This document shows, piece after piece, positions 26,836 through 35,387 of a stretch of 36,988 nucleotides of DNA. The DNA is taken from positions 1 to 36,988 of the forward strand of contig JADFHE010000019.1 of assembly GCA_022567295.1 (NCBI GenBank), written 5' to 3'. The DNA comes from Pseudomonadota bacterium (GTDB lineage Bacteria > Pseudomonadota > Gammaproteobacteria > Steroidobacterales > Woeseiaceae). The stretch's first letter is position 1. Each line of letters begins with the position of its first letter. Below the pieces are notes generated by a model, which was not told the DNA's origin, did not search any database, and saw only the letters and a program-made list of their open reading frames with translations. Position numbers and translations under genes: made by a program.

Positions 26836-28140
26836 TCAAAACAACGCGGATACTGCAGCATTCCAGTCCGTCTGTTCTCCGGCGTGCCATCTGGCGGCAC
26901 ACGTTTCGCTATCGATATTGGCCTCGAAGAACTCCCTATCCATCCATTCTCTTATATCGGCATCGGTGGCAAGGCCCGGAAAATCGGGTGATGGGTCGAG
27001 TGGCTGGGCTCGCTGGTTCCTGAACGTGACGTCACCGTCCTTTTGCTTCACACAGACAAACCCACCCTCGTGAACAAGATGATGATGGTGCCTGCAAAGT
27101 AGTACCAGGTTGTCCAGGCTGGTCTCACCACCATCGGCCCAGTGCTTTATATGGTGCCCGTCGACAAATCGGGTGTTGGTGCAGCCTGGAAAGCGGCATC
27201 CACCGTCTCGAACACGTAACGCACGACGCATTGGAGGTGGAATGGAGCGGGATCGCCGGCCAATGGAGAGTGGTTCGCCGTTTTCATCCTCCTTGATGCC
27301 GACGATGGTGCTGTCGCATGCGATTCGGCGGGATGTTTCCGCGGTAACGTGGGGACCGTCTTCAATATGAGAGTCGCGGGCAGGGCCCGCTCCTACAACA
27401 TGGACAACAACCTGGTAGCGATCGGCGGTGGACCCGGATGACTCATTGTTGTTGAGGTAGGTTTCGGCAATGTCGCTAAGGGCATCGGCACGGCGGGCGG
27501 CGATAGGTTCGGGGCAAGCTTCATTGTCGCGGCCAGGGGCCGCTCCTACAAAGGACGCATCCAATGCCATTTCGAGCGCCTTCACGATTAACGCTCCCTG
27601 CTCGGCAGGAAGTCGCGCCTTTATGACCAGGCACCCGTCGTGATCGTAGTAGTGGCTGACTTCCCGCTGCTTGTATTGCTCGTTCGCAATCTCCGCATCT
27701 TGTAGCCGCTTCGCGGTGCGGTATTTCGATACCAGCTTCTCAACGTGATGTGCTGTGCCGTGCTCGGCGATCATTAGAAGGTAATCTTCATTGGTCTCAT
27801 CGGCGATACGCGTTATTGCACGTACCTTGGAATAGCTCAACTGACCAACAGAAAACGCCTCATTGATCTTCGGTAGCCCGGCCAAGGCATGAGCCACCCG
27901 CAACTTTTCCCTGGCCGCGTTCATGCCGATACCGCATTTGAAATTCAGCCAGTGCGCACAGGAGCAAAGACCCAACGAGGCCCAGTACTGTTTCTCGTCA
28001 AACTCACGGATCAGTCCCAATAATCGGGCCTCTGCGGCGTAGAGATAACTGCAGAGTTCGGTGATTTCAGCGCCGAGTTTTTCGGCCTCCGGGGGACTGG
28101 ACTGAGGTATGACTTCAAGAATTGCGATGGCGGTATACAC
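26836..28140 (-). CDS. DUF222/HNH endonuclease family protein (13E12-like), SOS-box controlled
   Basis: A 434-residue protein. The N-terminal DUF222 helical domain (about 20-190) is followed by a variable region and an HNH nuclease domain at about 315-356, with C315, C320, DGHHIKHWADGG, N344 and C349-RHHHH, so zinc-binding and catalytic residues appear intact. The start is a GTG at 28138-28140 with a strong GGAGG six bases upstream. A LexA-type box covers the promoter about 25 bases before the start. The variable region contains two in-frame 27-base palindromic repeats encoding VGAAPGRD (198-205) and VGAGPARD (249-256). The family is common in actinobacterial 13E12 repeats and scattered in proteobacteria; substrate and role are unknown. 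Convergent with the secreted-protein gene. Confidence 0.92.
   Translation of the reverse strand: MYTAIAILEVIPQSSPPEAEKLGAEITELCSYLYAAEARLLGLIREFDEKQYWASLGLCSCAHWLNFKCGIGMNAAREKLRVAHALAGLPKINEAFSVGQLSYSKVRAITRIADETNEDYLLMIAEHGTAHHVEKLVSKYRTAKRLQDAEIANEQYKQREVSHYYDHDGCLVIKARLPAEQGALIVKALEMALDASFVGAAPGRDNEACPEPIAARRADALSDIAETYLNNNESSGSTADRYQVVVHVVGAGPARDSHIEDGPHVTAETSRRIACDSTIVGIKEDENGEPLSIGRRSRSIPPPMRRALRVRDGGCRFPGCTNTRFVDGHHIKHWADGGETSLDNLVLLCRHHHHLVHEGGFVCVKQKDGDVTFRNQRAQPLDPSPDFPGLATDADIREWMDREFFEANIDSETCAARWHAGEQTDWNAAVSALF
27373..27399 (-). repeat. REP-type palindrome within the HNH gene, copy B
   Basis: On the coding (minus) strand it reads GTTGTAGGAGCGGGC, a three-base loop, then GCCCGCGAC. 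The stem is GCGGGC/GCCCGC, with a conserved TGTAGGA tail as in repetitive extragenic palindromes of Pseudomonas and relatives. It has the same orientation and frame as copy A, 153 bases away. Confidence 0.85.
27526..27552 (-). repeat. REP-type palindrome within the HNH gene, copy A
   Basis: Same length and layout as the copy at 27373-27399, with stem GCGGCC/GGCCGC. Apart from the last outer base, the two copies differ at only two positions, and these are paired partners in the stem, so the palindrome is preserved. Confidence 0.85.
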
Positions 28141-28160
28141 GGTTCCCTCCGGTCAATATT

Positions 28161-28166
28161 ATTATA
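28161..28166 (-). promoter_or_regulatory. Perfect -10 hexamer of the HNH gene
   Basis: TATAAT on the minus strand, abutting and slightly overlapping the LexA box. The implied transcript start is near 28153, leaving a leader of about a dozen bases that contains GGAGG. No strong -35 is seen. Confidence 0.6.
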
Positions 28167-28184
28167 CTGTGAATACGTACAGTA
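28165..28184 (-). promoter_or_regulatory. LexA-binding site (SOS box)
   Basis: TACTGTGAATACGTACAGTA has the canonical CTGT-N8-ACAG arrangement. The inverted repeat is perfect for nine bases on each side (28162-28170 and 28179-28187). It overlaps the -10 region of the HNH gene and lies 25 bases from its start codon, an ideal position for repression by LexA. Confidence 0.85.
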
Positions 28185-28206
28185 TAACCTTAACTCGCTG
28201 ATATTA

Positions 28207-30165
28207 CTAGGGAATAGCAGCGATCGCAGTTCGGAGTTTTACCTCGGCGCCAGCCGAAGCCGGACCATATCGAGCGTCCAGATAAGCGATAGTCACAGAT
28301 TCTATGTTGTCGGTGGGCAACGTACTCTCTGTCGACGCTCGCAGCCCGAACTCCTGAGCCGTTTCTCCAATGCGCCGCTCGAGCCCCGTTTTCTTGACAA
28401 ACTTGTTGTAAAGAATGGTGGCCCGATCTTTCCTGGGTGCGCGATTCCGCAGCATCATGAGTCCACTGATCGCCAATACCAAAGCGACGACAATGGTGAC
28501 CAGCGTTAACAACATTTTGCGCCAGTCCGGTTCATTCATTCCCAGCCATTCCATGAAACTGTTCTGTTTGTCTGGTCCGTAGCCCAGAATCCAGTCATTC
28601 CACTTGGCGTTCATTGCGTCCCAGGTCAGGGTCAGCTTCTGCAGCAGTTCGGACGGCGCAGAGAACCCCCACGACGCTCCAAAGCCCTCAAGTGCGGCGT
28701 CCCGGACACCGTATTCGATGCGTTCCGGCGCGACCGCGGCTGTAGGATCGATACGGTACCAGCCATAGCGTTCGAGCCAAACTTCGGTCCAGGCGTGCGC
28801 GTCAGATTGACGCACAATCAGGTGTCCGCCGAACGGGTTGATCTCGCCACCCTGGTAACCCAGGACAATACGCGATGGGATACCGGCACTGCGCATCATG
28901 AACGCAAACGCTGACGCGTAGTGTTCACAAAAACCCTGTCGCGTATCAAACAGGAAACGATCAACCGGGCTGCTGCCCAACGGGGGGGGGTGCAATGTGT
29001 AGAAGTACTCTTCGTCGTGAAACTTCGCGAGTACCGCGTCGATGAAGGCGGTATCGGAGCCGGCCGCGTCGTGCATTTGTTGTGCGAGTTCCGCTGAGCG
29101 CCGGTTGCTGCCGCTCGGCACCTCGGTGTAATAGCGGCGATAGATCGTCGGCAGTGCCGCCTGTACCTGGTATTCAGGGTAGGAGACAACCTCATATGCA
29201 ACGCGCTGCTCGATCGGCGTAACCCGGATTAGCTGCTGTTGCGGGCCCATAAACGTCCTGTCCAGCGACCAGGACATCGGCATATCCATCGCGAAGACCC
29301 ACTGTTGACGTGTTGGTTCCAACGTAACTTCGTAGGCAAAAGACTTTCCGCTGAAAGAAATTTGCCGTTCGACCGGAGCACCAGCTCGTGGTTCCGATCC
29401 GGTCCACGTTCGGCCGTTGAAGCGCGTCATCACAAGTCCACGCCAATATCGATCATGCGGTTCCGGTATGTCGCCGTCGAAGCGTACGCGAAACGCAACC
29501 TCGTCTGACATAGAAAGAGAACTGATATCACCAGGACTCATTGAGTCGCTCAACCCTGAGGTCGCGCGGCTGGTATCAATCGGTACCGCCCAGAAAGGCG
29601 ACGCCAGTCTGGGGAAAAAGATCCACATCGCTATCGCCAACGGTGCGGCGTAAAGAAGTAGCCGGCCGCCGGTCGAAAAACTCTGTCTCGCGGTTTCGCC
29701 CTCGCCAGCGGACATCCGTAACCAAGCGGTCAAAATAATCAACGTGCTGATGATCAGGTACGGTAGTGACCACAGGAATTGCTCACGCAGCAGTGAGGAC
29801 ATCACGAGGAAAATTGAAATGAACAACAATACAAACTGATCCCGGCGTTTTCGAGTTTCCAGTAATTTGAGCGCTGCCATAATGGCCAATAGAGCCGAGC
29901 CGGGACCGACGCCGCTGATCGATGAGTAGGTGCCGAACACACCGAGAAAACACACCAGCGCAAGGCCGCCGCGCAACCATCGAGATGGCAGCATTCGGCG
30001 TTGCTTCTCGATTGTAAAGCGCCAGGCAGAACAGCAGATGAACGCACCCGTAATCCAGACGGCCAGGTACGGAACGTGCGGCGCGAGCGATACCGCGAGC
30101 GCCCCCAGCGTCCACGGCAAACTTGCCAGTAATGAACCATCAGTGCCTCTGGGTTGTGCTCTCAT
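28207..30165 (-). CDS. tgpA: TgpA-like membrane transglutaminase (DUF3488/transglutaminase-core/DUF4129)
   Basis: A 652-residue membrane protein. About five or six N-terminal helices (DUF3488) precede a large periplasmic region with a transglutaminase core. The catalytic triad is visible as Cys in QGFCEHYASAF (about 411), His in SDAHAWTEV (about 456) and Asp in YRIDPTAAV (about 472). A further helix near 555 and a cytoplasmic DUF4129 tail follow. The start is the ATG at 30163-30165, which overlaps the DUF58 stop (ATGA); a frame extension to 30204 is not supported. The moxR-DUF58-tgpA order is the standard operon. TgpA is reported essential in P. aeruginosa. A run of nine C lies in the coding strand at 28982-28990, just before the catalytic Cys. 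Confidence 0.92.
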   Translation of the reverse strand: MRAQPRGTDGSLLASLPWTLGALAVSLAPHVPYLAVWITGAFICCSAWRFTIEKQRRMLPSRWLRGGLALVCFLGVFGTYSSISGVGPGSALLAIMAALKLLETRKRRDQFVLLFISIFLVMSSLLREQFLWSLPYLIISTLIILTAWLRMSAGEGETARQSFSTGGRLLLYAAPLAIAMWIFFPRLASPFWAVPIDTSRATSGLSDSMSPGDISSLSMSDEVAFRVRFDGDIPEPHDRYWRGLVMTRFNGRTWTGSEPRAGAPVERQISFSGKSFAYEVTLEPTRQQWVFAMDMPMSWSLDRTFMGPQQQLIRVTPIEQRVAYEVVSYPEYQVQAALPTIYRRYYTEVPSGSNRRSAELAQQMHDAAGSDTAFIDAVLAKFHDEEYFYTLHPPPLGSSPVDRFLFDTRQGFCEHYASAFAFMMRSAGIPSRIVLGYQGGEINPFGGHLIVRQSDAHAWTEVWLERYGWYRIDPTAAVAPERIEYGVRDAALEGFGASWGFSAPSELLQKLTLTWDAMNAKWNDWILGYGPDKQNSFMEWLGMNEPDWRKMLLTLVTIVVALVLAISGLMMLRNRAPRKDRATILYNKFVKKTGLERRIGETAQEFGLRASTESTLPTDNIESVTIAYLDARYGPASAGAEVKLRTAIAAIP

Positions 30166-31172
30166 GACACATTCTTGTCGAACAGTGCGAGTGCTTCGAG
30201 ACACTGGCGCCGATGAGCATCACCATGAGCCGGTGGAAATTCATTGCCGGGCAGTCGAAGTCCGTAATCTTTCAATGTTCGATCCGCATTGACGATCCAG
30301 CGAGTCAGTATCGACAGCCGGTCCTCGACATCGGCAACAGGTATCTCTTTGAAGTCGAACCACTGGCTGCTGGTATCCGCTCCAGCAAATTGTTTCGATA
30401 GTAATTGCCCGCTGCGAGCATAAGCTTTCCAGGCGACATGCCGGGGCGAGTCGCCTTCGACGTATCGGCGCAAGCCGGCGAAATCTTCTTCGCCACGCGC
30501 GTCATGTTGCCGGTGCCCGTGCGCGACCCGTGTCGGTGGAGGCTCCCGGTCGTCCTCACTCGGCATTGGATAAACGAGTCCGCGTAAATCCATGTGCAAC
30601 CATGCCCACGAGTAAAACAGCTCGAACGGAAATAAAGTTCGAATGCCGAACCGGTCGAGTTCAATCCAGCCGCGACGGTCAGTTGCCATTGGCAATATAA
30701 AAACCTTGCTTTCGCCCGGTTGGAGATCATACACATCGCTTTGCACTTTATCGTGGTACAGGCGGATGCCGAAGCGGGCGCTTTTGGCCTGATTGGTGAT
30801 CGCGATGCGAAACCGGACCATCTGTCCGCTGAATACCGGATCCGTACCGGCGAAAGTCAGCTCTAGGCCAACAAGATTTCGTTGGCACTGGTGCATGGCG
30901 ACAAAGCCTATTCCGATAAGAAGAAATGTCAGAACGAATGACAGATTATTGTTGTAGTTCATCGAACCCAACAACATGGCGAAAGTCATTAGTCCGAAGA
31001 CAATCCCAACACCGGTCGGAAGAATATAGACGCGGCCTGGCCGCAACGTTGTGTTTATGGCGTCAGTGCCCTGGCGCCTTCGGGCCCAGCGATGGACACG
31101 CAATGTCGCGCTGTTGCGAACATTGCCGAAGAGTCCGCTCGGACTAGGGAATTGCCACTGAGTCGAGGACAT
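30162..31172 (-). CDS. DUF58 domain membrane protein
   Basis: A 336-residue protein with two adjacent membrane helices at about 49-90 and a large soluble C-terminal part. The DUF58 signature, GEEDFAGLRRYVEGDSPRHV followed by WKAYARSGQLLSKQF, lies at about 228-263. DUF58 proteins have a von-Willebrand-A-like fold and are partners of MoxR AAA+ ATPases, thought to act in assembly or maturation of membrane or metal-containing complexes. It overlaps the moxR gene by 29 bases and the tgpA gene by 3, so the three are translationally linked. Confidence 0.92.
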   Translation of the reverse strand: MSSTQWQFPSPSGLFGNVRNSATLRVHRWARRRQGTDAINTTLRPGRVYILPTGVGIVFGLMTFAMLLGSMNYNNNLSFVLTFLLIGIGFVAMHQCQRNLVGLELTFAGTDPVFSGQMVRFRIAITNQAKSARFGIRLYHDKVQSDVYDLQPGESKVFILPMATDRRGWIELDRFGIRTLFPFELFYSWAWLHMDLRGLVYPMPSEDDREPPPTRVAHGHRQHDARGEEDFAGLRRYVEGDSPRHVAWKAYARSGQLLSKQFAGADTSSQWFDFKEIPVADVEDRLSILTRWIVNADRTLKDYGLRLPGNEFPPAHGDAHRRQCLEALALFDKNVS

Positions 31173-32109
31173 GCTGGCAAAGTTCGGAGGGATTGCGGAA
31201 TCGTGTGCTGCCAGCCGGTTTCAGACGGTGTCCGGCAACTGACGGGAATACCGTCTGGATGTCATCGGGGTAGACGCCTGAATGGTTTTCGATAAACGAT
31301 CGTGCCCGTGCTGCGGCAATCAGTGCCTGAGCGCCGCGCGGTGACAAGCCTGTTTCAATATCGGCCGATTTACGCGTAAAGCGAACCAGCGCCTGTACGT
31401 AGTCGATCAGCGGCTCACTGACGTTCTGTTTGCGCACAGACTGCTGCAACTCGACCAGCGTTTCAGGACCTGCGATCGGCTCGATTTCATCGAGCATCAG
31501 GCGCCGGTCGCCTCCGGAAATGAGCTCGCGCTCGCTGGCTTCGTCCGGATAACCGATTGCGATCCGCATCAGGAAACGGTCGAGCTGCGATTCGGGAAGC
31601 GGAAAGGTTCCGATATGATCACCCGGATTCTGTGTTGCAACCACGAAGAAAGGAGTAGGCAGCGGCCGCGTTTCTCCGTCGACAGATACCTGGTACTCCT
31701 CCATCGCTTCCAGCAGTGCGCTTTGTGCTTTTGGAGTCGCGCGATTGATCTCGTCGGCAAGAATAAGTTGCGAGAAAACAGGCCCGGGCTGGAACTCGAA
31801 CTCACCGCTGTCCTGTCGAAATACCGAAACGCCGATGATATCGGCGGGCAGCAGATCACTGGTAAACTGAATGCGGCGGAAGGTCAAACCCAGCGTCTTG
31901 GCGAGTGCCTGTGCCAGCATGGTTTTGCCGAGCCCTGGCAGGTCTTCTATCAAAAGATGGCCACGCGCCAGCAAACAGGATAGTGATAATGATAATTGCT
32001 CGTCTTTGCCGAGTATGATTCGTCCGAGTGCCTTTAGGGCACGCTCAACAACGCTGCGTTGTTCGTCCAGGCTGGTGGGCAGTTGTTCAATTGTATTGCC
32101 GCGCTGCAT
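31144..32109 (-). CDS. MoxR-family AAA+ ATPase
   Basis: A chaperone-like AAA+ ATPase of 321 residues when started at the ATG at 32107-32109. A frame extension of 42 codons upstream has no family similarity and runs into the valS gap. A GGAGG lies about 11 bases before the ATG. Walker A is EDLPGLGKT (about 55-63), Walker B ILADEINRA (115-123), sensor 1 is in VATQNP, and an arginine-finger region follows ESQLDRF. It is first in the moxR-DUF58-tgpA operon. Confidence 0.94.
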   Translation of the reverse strand: MQRGNTIEQLPTSLDEQRSVVERALKALGRIILGKDEQLSLSLSCLLARGHLLIEDLPGLGKTMLAQALAKTLGLTFRRIQFTSDLLPADIIGVSVFRQDSGEFEFQPGPVFSQLILADEINRATPKAQSALLEAMEEYQVSVDGETRPLPTPFFVVATQNPGDHIGTFPLPESQLDRFLMRIAIGYPDEASERELISGGDRRLMLDEIEPIAGPETLVELQQSVRKQNVSEPLIDYVQALVRFTRKSADIETGLSPRGAQALIAAARARSFIENHSGVYPDDIQTVFPSVAGHRLKPAGSTRFRNPSELCQHVLDSVAIP

Positions 32110-32209
32110 ATGATCAGTGGTCCTCCAACCGGTATCGTTGCCGAAAAGCGGCAAATTTGCACTGGAACCGCGACCGGAGTGTGATGTAGTACTCAGAAAA
32201 TAACCAGTA

Positions 32210-34960
32210 TCAGGCGAGCCCGTCCAGTTTCTCAAGTTGTTCGGTCAATTGAACGATGGTCTTTTCGAATTCTGCAACGCGTTGCCTTTCCAGTGTGACT
32301 ACCTCAGGTGGCGCGTTGTTCACAAATTTTTGATCACCGAGCTTGCCGCTGCTTCGCTGCAAGTCCGTTTCTACCTTTTTCCGCTGTTTCAACAGTCGGG
32401 CACGTTCGGCTTCGACATCGATCAATCCTTTCATCGGCACGAGAAGGCGCAGGTCGCCTAATAATGCGGTCGCCGCGACGGGCGGTTCATCGCCCTCGGC
32501 GAGGGCGGCTATAGATTCGACTCGGCCGACCCGTTGCAGCAGCAACGCGTGATCAGCAGCACGCTGCCGGTCCGCAGTACTGGCACCCTGCAACAGTACG
32601 GGAAGCAGCTTGCCAGGTGAAATATCCATTTCTCCACGAATCCGGCGAATACCGAGGATGAATTGTTTGACCCATTCGATATCCGCGACGGCATCATCGT
32701 CGATGTCAGCGGACGTTTCCGGGTAGGGACGCAACATGATGGTTTCGCCGTCGATGTTTGCGCGCCTGGCGACCTGTTGCCATATCTCCTCGGTGACAAA
32801 CGGCATCAACGGATGCAGCAGTCGAAGAATCGACTCAAGAACTTCGACCAATGTCTGTCGTGTTCCGCGCTGCATAGCCGCCGAGGACTCATCAGACTGC
32901 AGGACGGGCTTCGATAATTCCAGGTACCAGTCGCAGAACTCATGCCAGGTAAATTCGTAGACCGATTGTACGGCGAGGTCCAAGCGGTAGGATGCGAAGT
33001 GCTGATGCATTTCGCCGGTTGTTTGATTCAGCCGATTCCGGATCCAGCGATCGGCAGAGCTGTACTGGATGTCACCGTCATCGAGCGTCTCGGTGTTCAT
33101 CAATACGTAGCGTGCGGCGTTCCACAATTTATTGCAGAAGTTCTTGTAGCCTTCGATGCGTCCCAGGTCGAAGCGTATATCGCGCCCCGTCGTCGCCAGC
33201 GCCGCAAAAGTCAGGCGCAGTGCGTCGGCGCCGAACCGGTCGATACCGTCAGGAAAGTGTTTGCGCGTTGCTTTCTCAATCCGTGGTGTGAGGTGATCCT
33301 GCATCATGCCCTTGCTACGCTTTTCAACCAGTGATTCGACATCGATGCCGTCTATCAGGTCGATAGGGTCGAGCACATTGCCTTTGGCCTTCGACATTTT
33401 CTGGCCGTCGTGGTCACGAATCAGGCCGTGGATATAGACCTCGCGAAACGGAACGTCGTCCATGAATTTCAGGCCGAGCATGATCATGCGCGCGACCCAG
33501 AAGAATATGATGTCAAAACCGGTGACCAGAACGTTGCCCGGGTAAAATTCATCCAGCGCTGGCGTTTTCTCAGGCCAGCCCAGCGTGCTGAACGGCCACA
33601 ACGCTGAGGAGAACCAGGTATCGAGTACATCTTCGTCCTGACGTAATGGAATATCGCCGAGCTTGTTTTTCTCACGAACGTCGTCTTCCGTGTACCCGAC
33701 GTAGACAGTGCCGTCCTCGTCATACCAGGCTGGAATTCGGTGCCCCCACCACAACTGCCGACTGATGCACCAATCCTGAATGTTGTACATCCATTCGAAA
33801 TAGGTTTTCGACCAGTTCTCAGGTACGAATTTTATGCGACCGGTTTCAACGGCCTCGATCGCCGGTTTTGCGAGTGGTTCGATTTTTACGTACCACTGGT
33901 CGGTGAGGTAGGGTTCTACAATCGCGTTACTGCGATCGCCGCGCGGTATTTTGACGACGTAGTCCTCGACTCTGTCGAGTAGGCCCAATCGCTCAATTTC
34001 CGCAACAATTGCCTTGCGCGCATCAAATCGGTCCATGCTGCGATAAGCATCGGGAACCTCGTTGTTCAGTGCAGCACCATCGGTCAGGATGTTGAAGATC
34101 GGCAGATCGTGGCGTTTGCCGATTTCGTAGTCATTGAAATCGTGGGCCGGCGTTATCTTGAGGCAGCCGGTGCCGAACTCGGGATCGACGTAGTCATCGG
34201 CAATGATCGGAATGCGCCGACCGACAATCGGCAAAATTATTTCCTGGCCGACCAGGTCTTTGTAGCGTTCATCGTCAGGATGTACGGCAACGGCGCTGTC
34301 ACCCAACATCGTTTCGGGTCGTGTCGTTGCGACGGTCAGGTGACCTTCGCCGGACGCTAACGGGTAGCGGAAATGCCAAAGATGCCCGTCTTCATCATTG
34401 GACAGCACTTCAAGATCGGATAAAGCCGTGTGCAACACCGGGTCCCAGTTGACCAGGCGCTTGCCGCGATAAATCAGACCCTCATCGTGCAGCTGTACGA
34501 ATACTCTTCGTACCGCCACGGATAATTCGTCATCCATCGTGAAGCAATCACGATCCCAGTCGAGTGAAGAACCCATGCGGCGAAGTTGGTTGGCTATCTG
34601 GCCGCCGGACTCTTTTTTCCATTGCCAGACGCGCTCGACAAATTTTTCACGGCCGAGATCGTGCTTTGACTTGCCTTCTGCGTTCAGCAATCGCTCGACC
34701 ACCATTTGCGTCGCGATGCCGGCATGATCCATGCCTGGCTGCCATAATGCGCGATCGCCTCGCATGCGATGATAACGAGTTAGCGCGTCCATGATCGTAT
34801 CCTGAAACGCATGACCCATGTGCAGGGTGCCTGTTACATTGGGCGGCGGAATCATAATGCAGTACGGGGTGCCTTCACCTTGGGGGGCGAAGTAGCCTTG
34901 TTCTTCCCAGCGCTCGTAGATGCGCTGCTCGATGTCTTTGGGTTGGTAGGACTTGTCCAT
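32210..34960 (-). CDS. valS: Valyl-tRNA synthetase
   Basis: Class I synthetase charging tRNA-Val. It has 916 residues against 951 in E. coli. The HIGH motif appears as HMGH at 47-50 in [13 protein letters not shown]. The CP1 editing domain is at about 190-330 and the KMSKS loop, [12 protein letters not shown], at about 520. The anticodon-binding helices are followed by the C-terminal coiled coil typical of ValRS (last 60 residues). The start is one base away from the holC stop, forming a pepA-holC-valS operon that is conserved in gammaproteobacteria. Confidence 0.97.
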   Translation of the reverse strand: MDKSYQPKDIEQRIYERWEEQGYFAPQGEGTPYCIMIPPPNVTGTLHMGHAFQDTIMDALTRYHRMRGDRALWQPGMDHAGIATQMVVERLLNAEGKSKHDLGREKFVERVWQWKKESGGQIANQLRRMGSSLDWDRDCFTMDDELSVAVRRVFVQLHDEGLIYRGKRLVNWDPVLHTALSDLEVLSNDEDGHLWHFRYPLASGEGHLTVATTRPETMLGDSAVAVHPDDERYKDLVGQEIILPIVGRRIPIIADDYVDPEFGTGCLKITPAHDFNDYEIGKRHDLPIFNILTDGAALNNEVPDAYRSMDRFDARKAIVAEIERLGLLDRVEDYVVKIPRGDRSNAIVEPYLTDQWYVKIEPLAKPAIEAVETGRIKFVPENWSKTYFEWMYNIQDWCISRQLWWGHRIPAWYDEDGTVYVGYTEDDVREKNKLGDIPLRQDEDVLDTWFSSALWPFSTLGWPEKTPALDEFYPGNVLVTGFDIIFFWVARMIMLGLKFMDDVPFREVYIHGLIRDHDGQKMSKAKGNVLDPIDLIDGIDVESLVEKRSKGMMQDHLTPRIEKATRKHFPDGIDRFGADALRLTFAALATTGRDIRFDLGRIEGYKNFCNKLWNAARYVLMNTETLDDGDIQYSSADRWIRNRLNQTTGEMHQHFASYRLDLAVQSVYEFTWHEFCDWYLELSKPVLQSDESSAAMQRGTRQTLVEVLESILRLLHPLMPFVTEEIWQQVARRANIDGETIMLRPYPETSADIDDDAVADIEWVKQFILGIRRIRGEMDISPGKLLPVLLQGASTADRQRAADHALLLQRVGRVESIAALAEGDEPPVAATALLGDLRLLVPMKGLIDVEAERARLLKQRKKVETDLQRSSGKLGDQKFVNNAPPEVVTLERQRVAEFEKTIVQLTEQLEKLDGLA

Positions 34961-35379
34961 CAGAGCTTGTGAGTTTCTATCGTGTGACCCTGGTCACGGT
35001 AGGCGGCGTATCGAAGCCGGCCTTTTTTCCTGCAGCTCTCGTCGGAGGTTACAAGTTCGGCGACGCGGGGAAAAGTATCGGCAAACGATGGAATTTCGTC
35101 ACAGAGTGTGATCAGCAGGTCGCGTGCTTCAACCGCCGAAGGGCCGTAGCCGATGGTTATCGGTGCGTCGTTACCGCTTCCCGCAAGTTCGTGTGGAACG
35201 AAACTGCCATCACGAAACGTCCACAAGAGTGCATCGAGATGTTCCGCATCCGCCCGGGTCATCGTATGAATGTGTATGGTGTTTTCCAGCCGCCAGGCCT
35301 TTTCAGCCAGCTTGCAGGCGAGAGTATTTCGAGCTTGTTCGCCGACCCGGTCGAGAACGTAGAAGTCAACTTGTGCCAC
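34960..35379 (-). CDS. holC: DNA polymerase III chi subunit
   Basis: Clamp-loader accessory subunit that links the replicase to SSB. Taking the GTG at 35377-35379 gives 139 residues with the typical start [28 protein letters not shown]. The open frame continues 54 codons upstream but into the pepA gene. [18 protein letters not shown] and ITIGYG are chi-family segments. It is 8 bases downstream of pepA and its end overlaps the valS start by one base. Confidence 0.94.
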   Translation of the reverse strand: MAQVDFYVLDRVGEQARNTLACKLAEKAWRLENTIHIHTMTRADAEHLDALLWTFRDGSFVPHELAGSGNDAPITIGYGPSAVEARDLLITLCDEIPSFADTFPRVAELVTSDESCRKKGRLRYAAYRDQGHTIETHKL

Positions 35380-35387
35380 GGTATCTG

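Noticed and set aside
32140-32156. Hairpin TTGCCG/CGGCAA between moxR and valS as a terminator
   Set aside because: No T-run on either strand after the short stem.
32110-32235. N-terminal extension of the MoxR gene into the valS gap
   Set aside because: No similarity to MoxR proteins, and the ATG at 32109 has GGAGG upstream.
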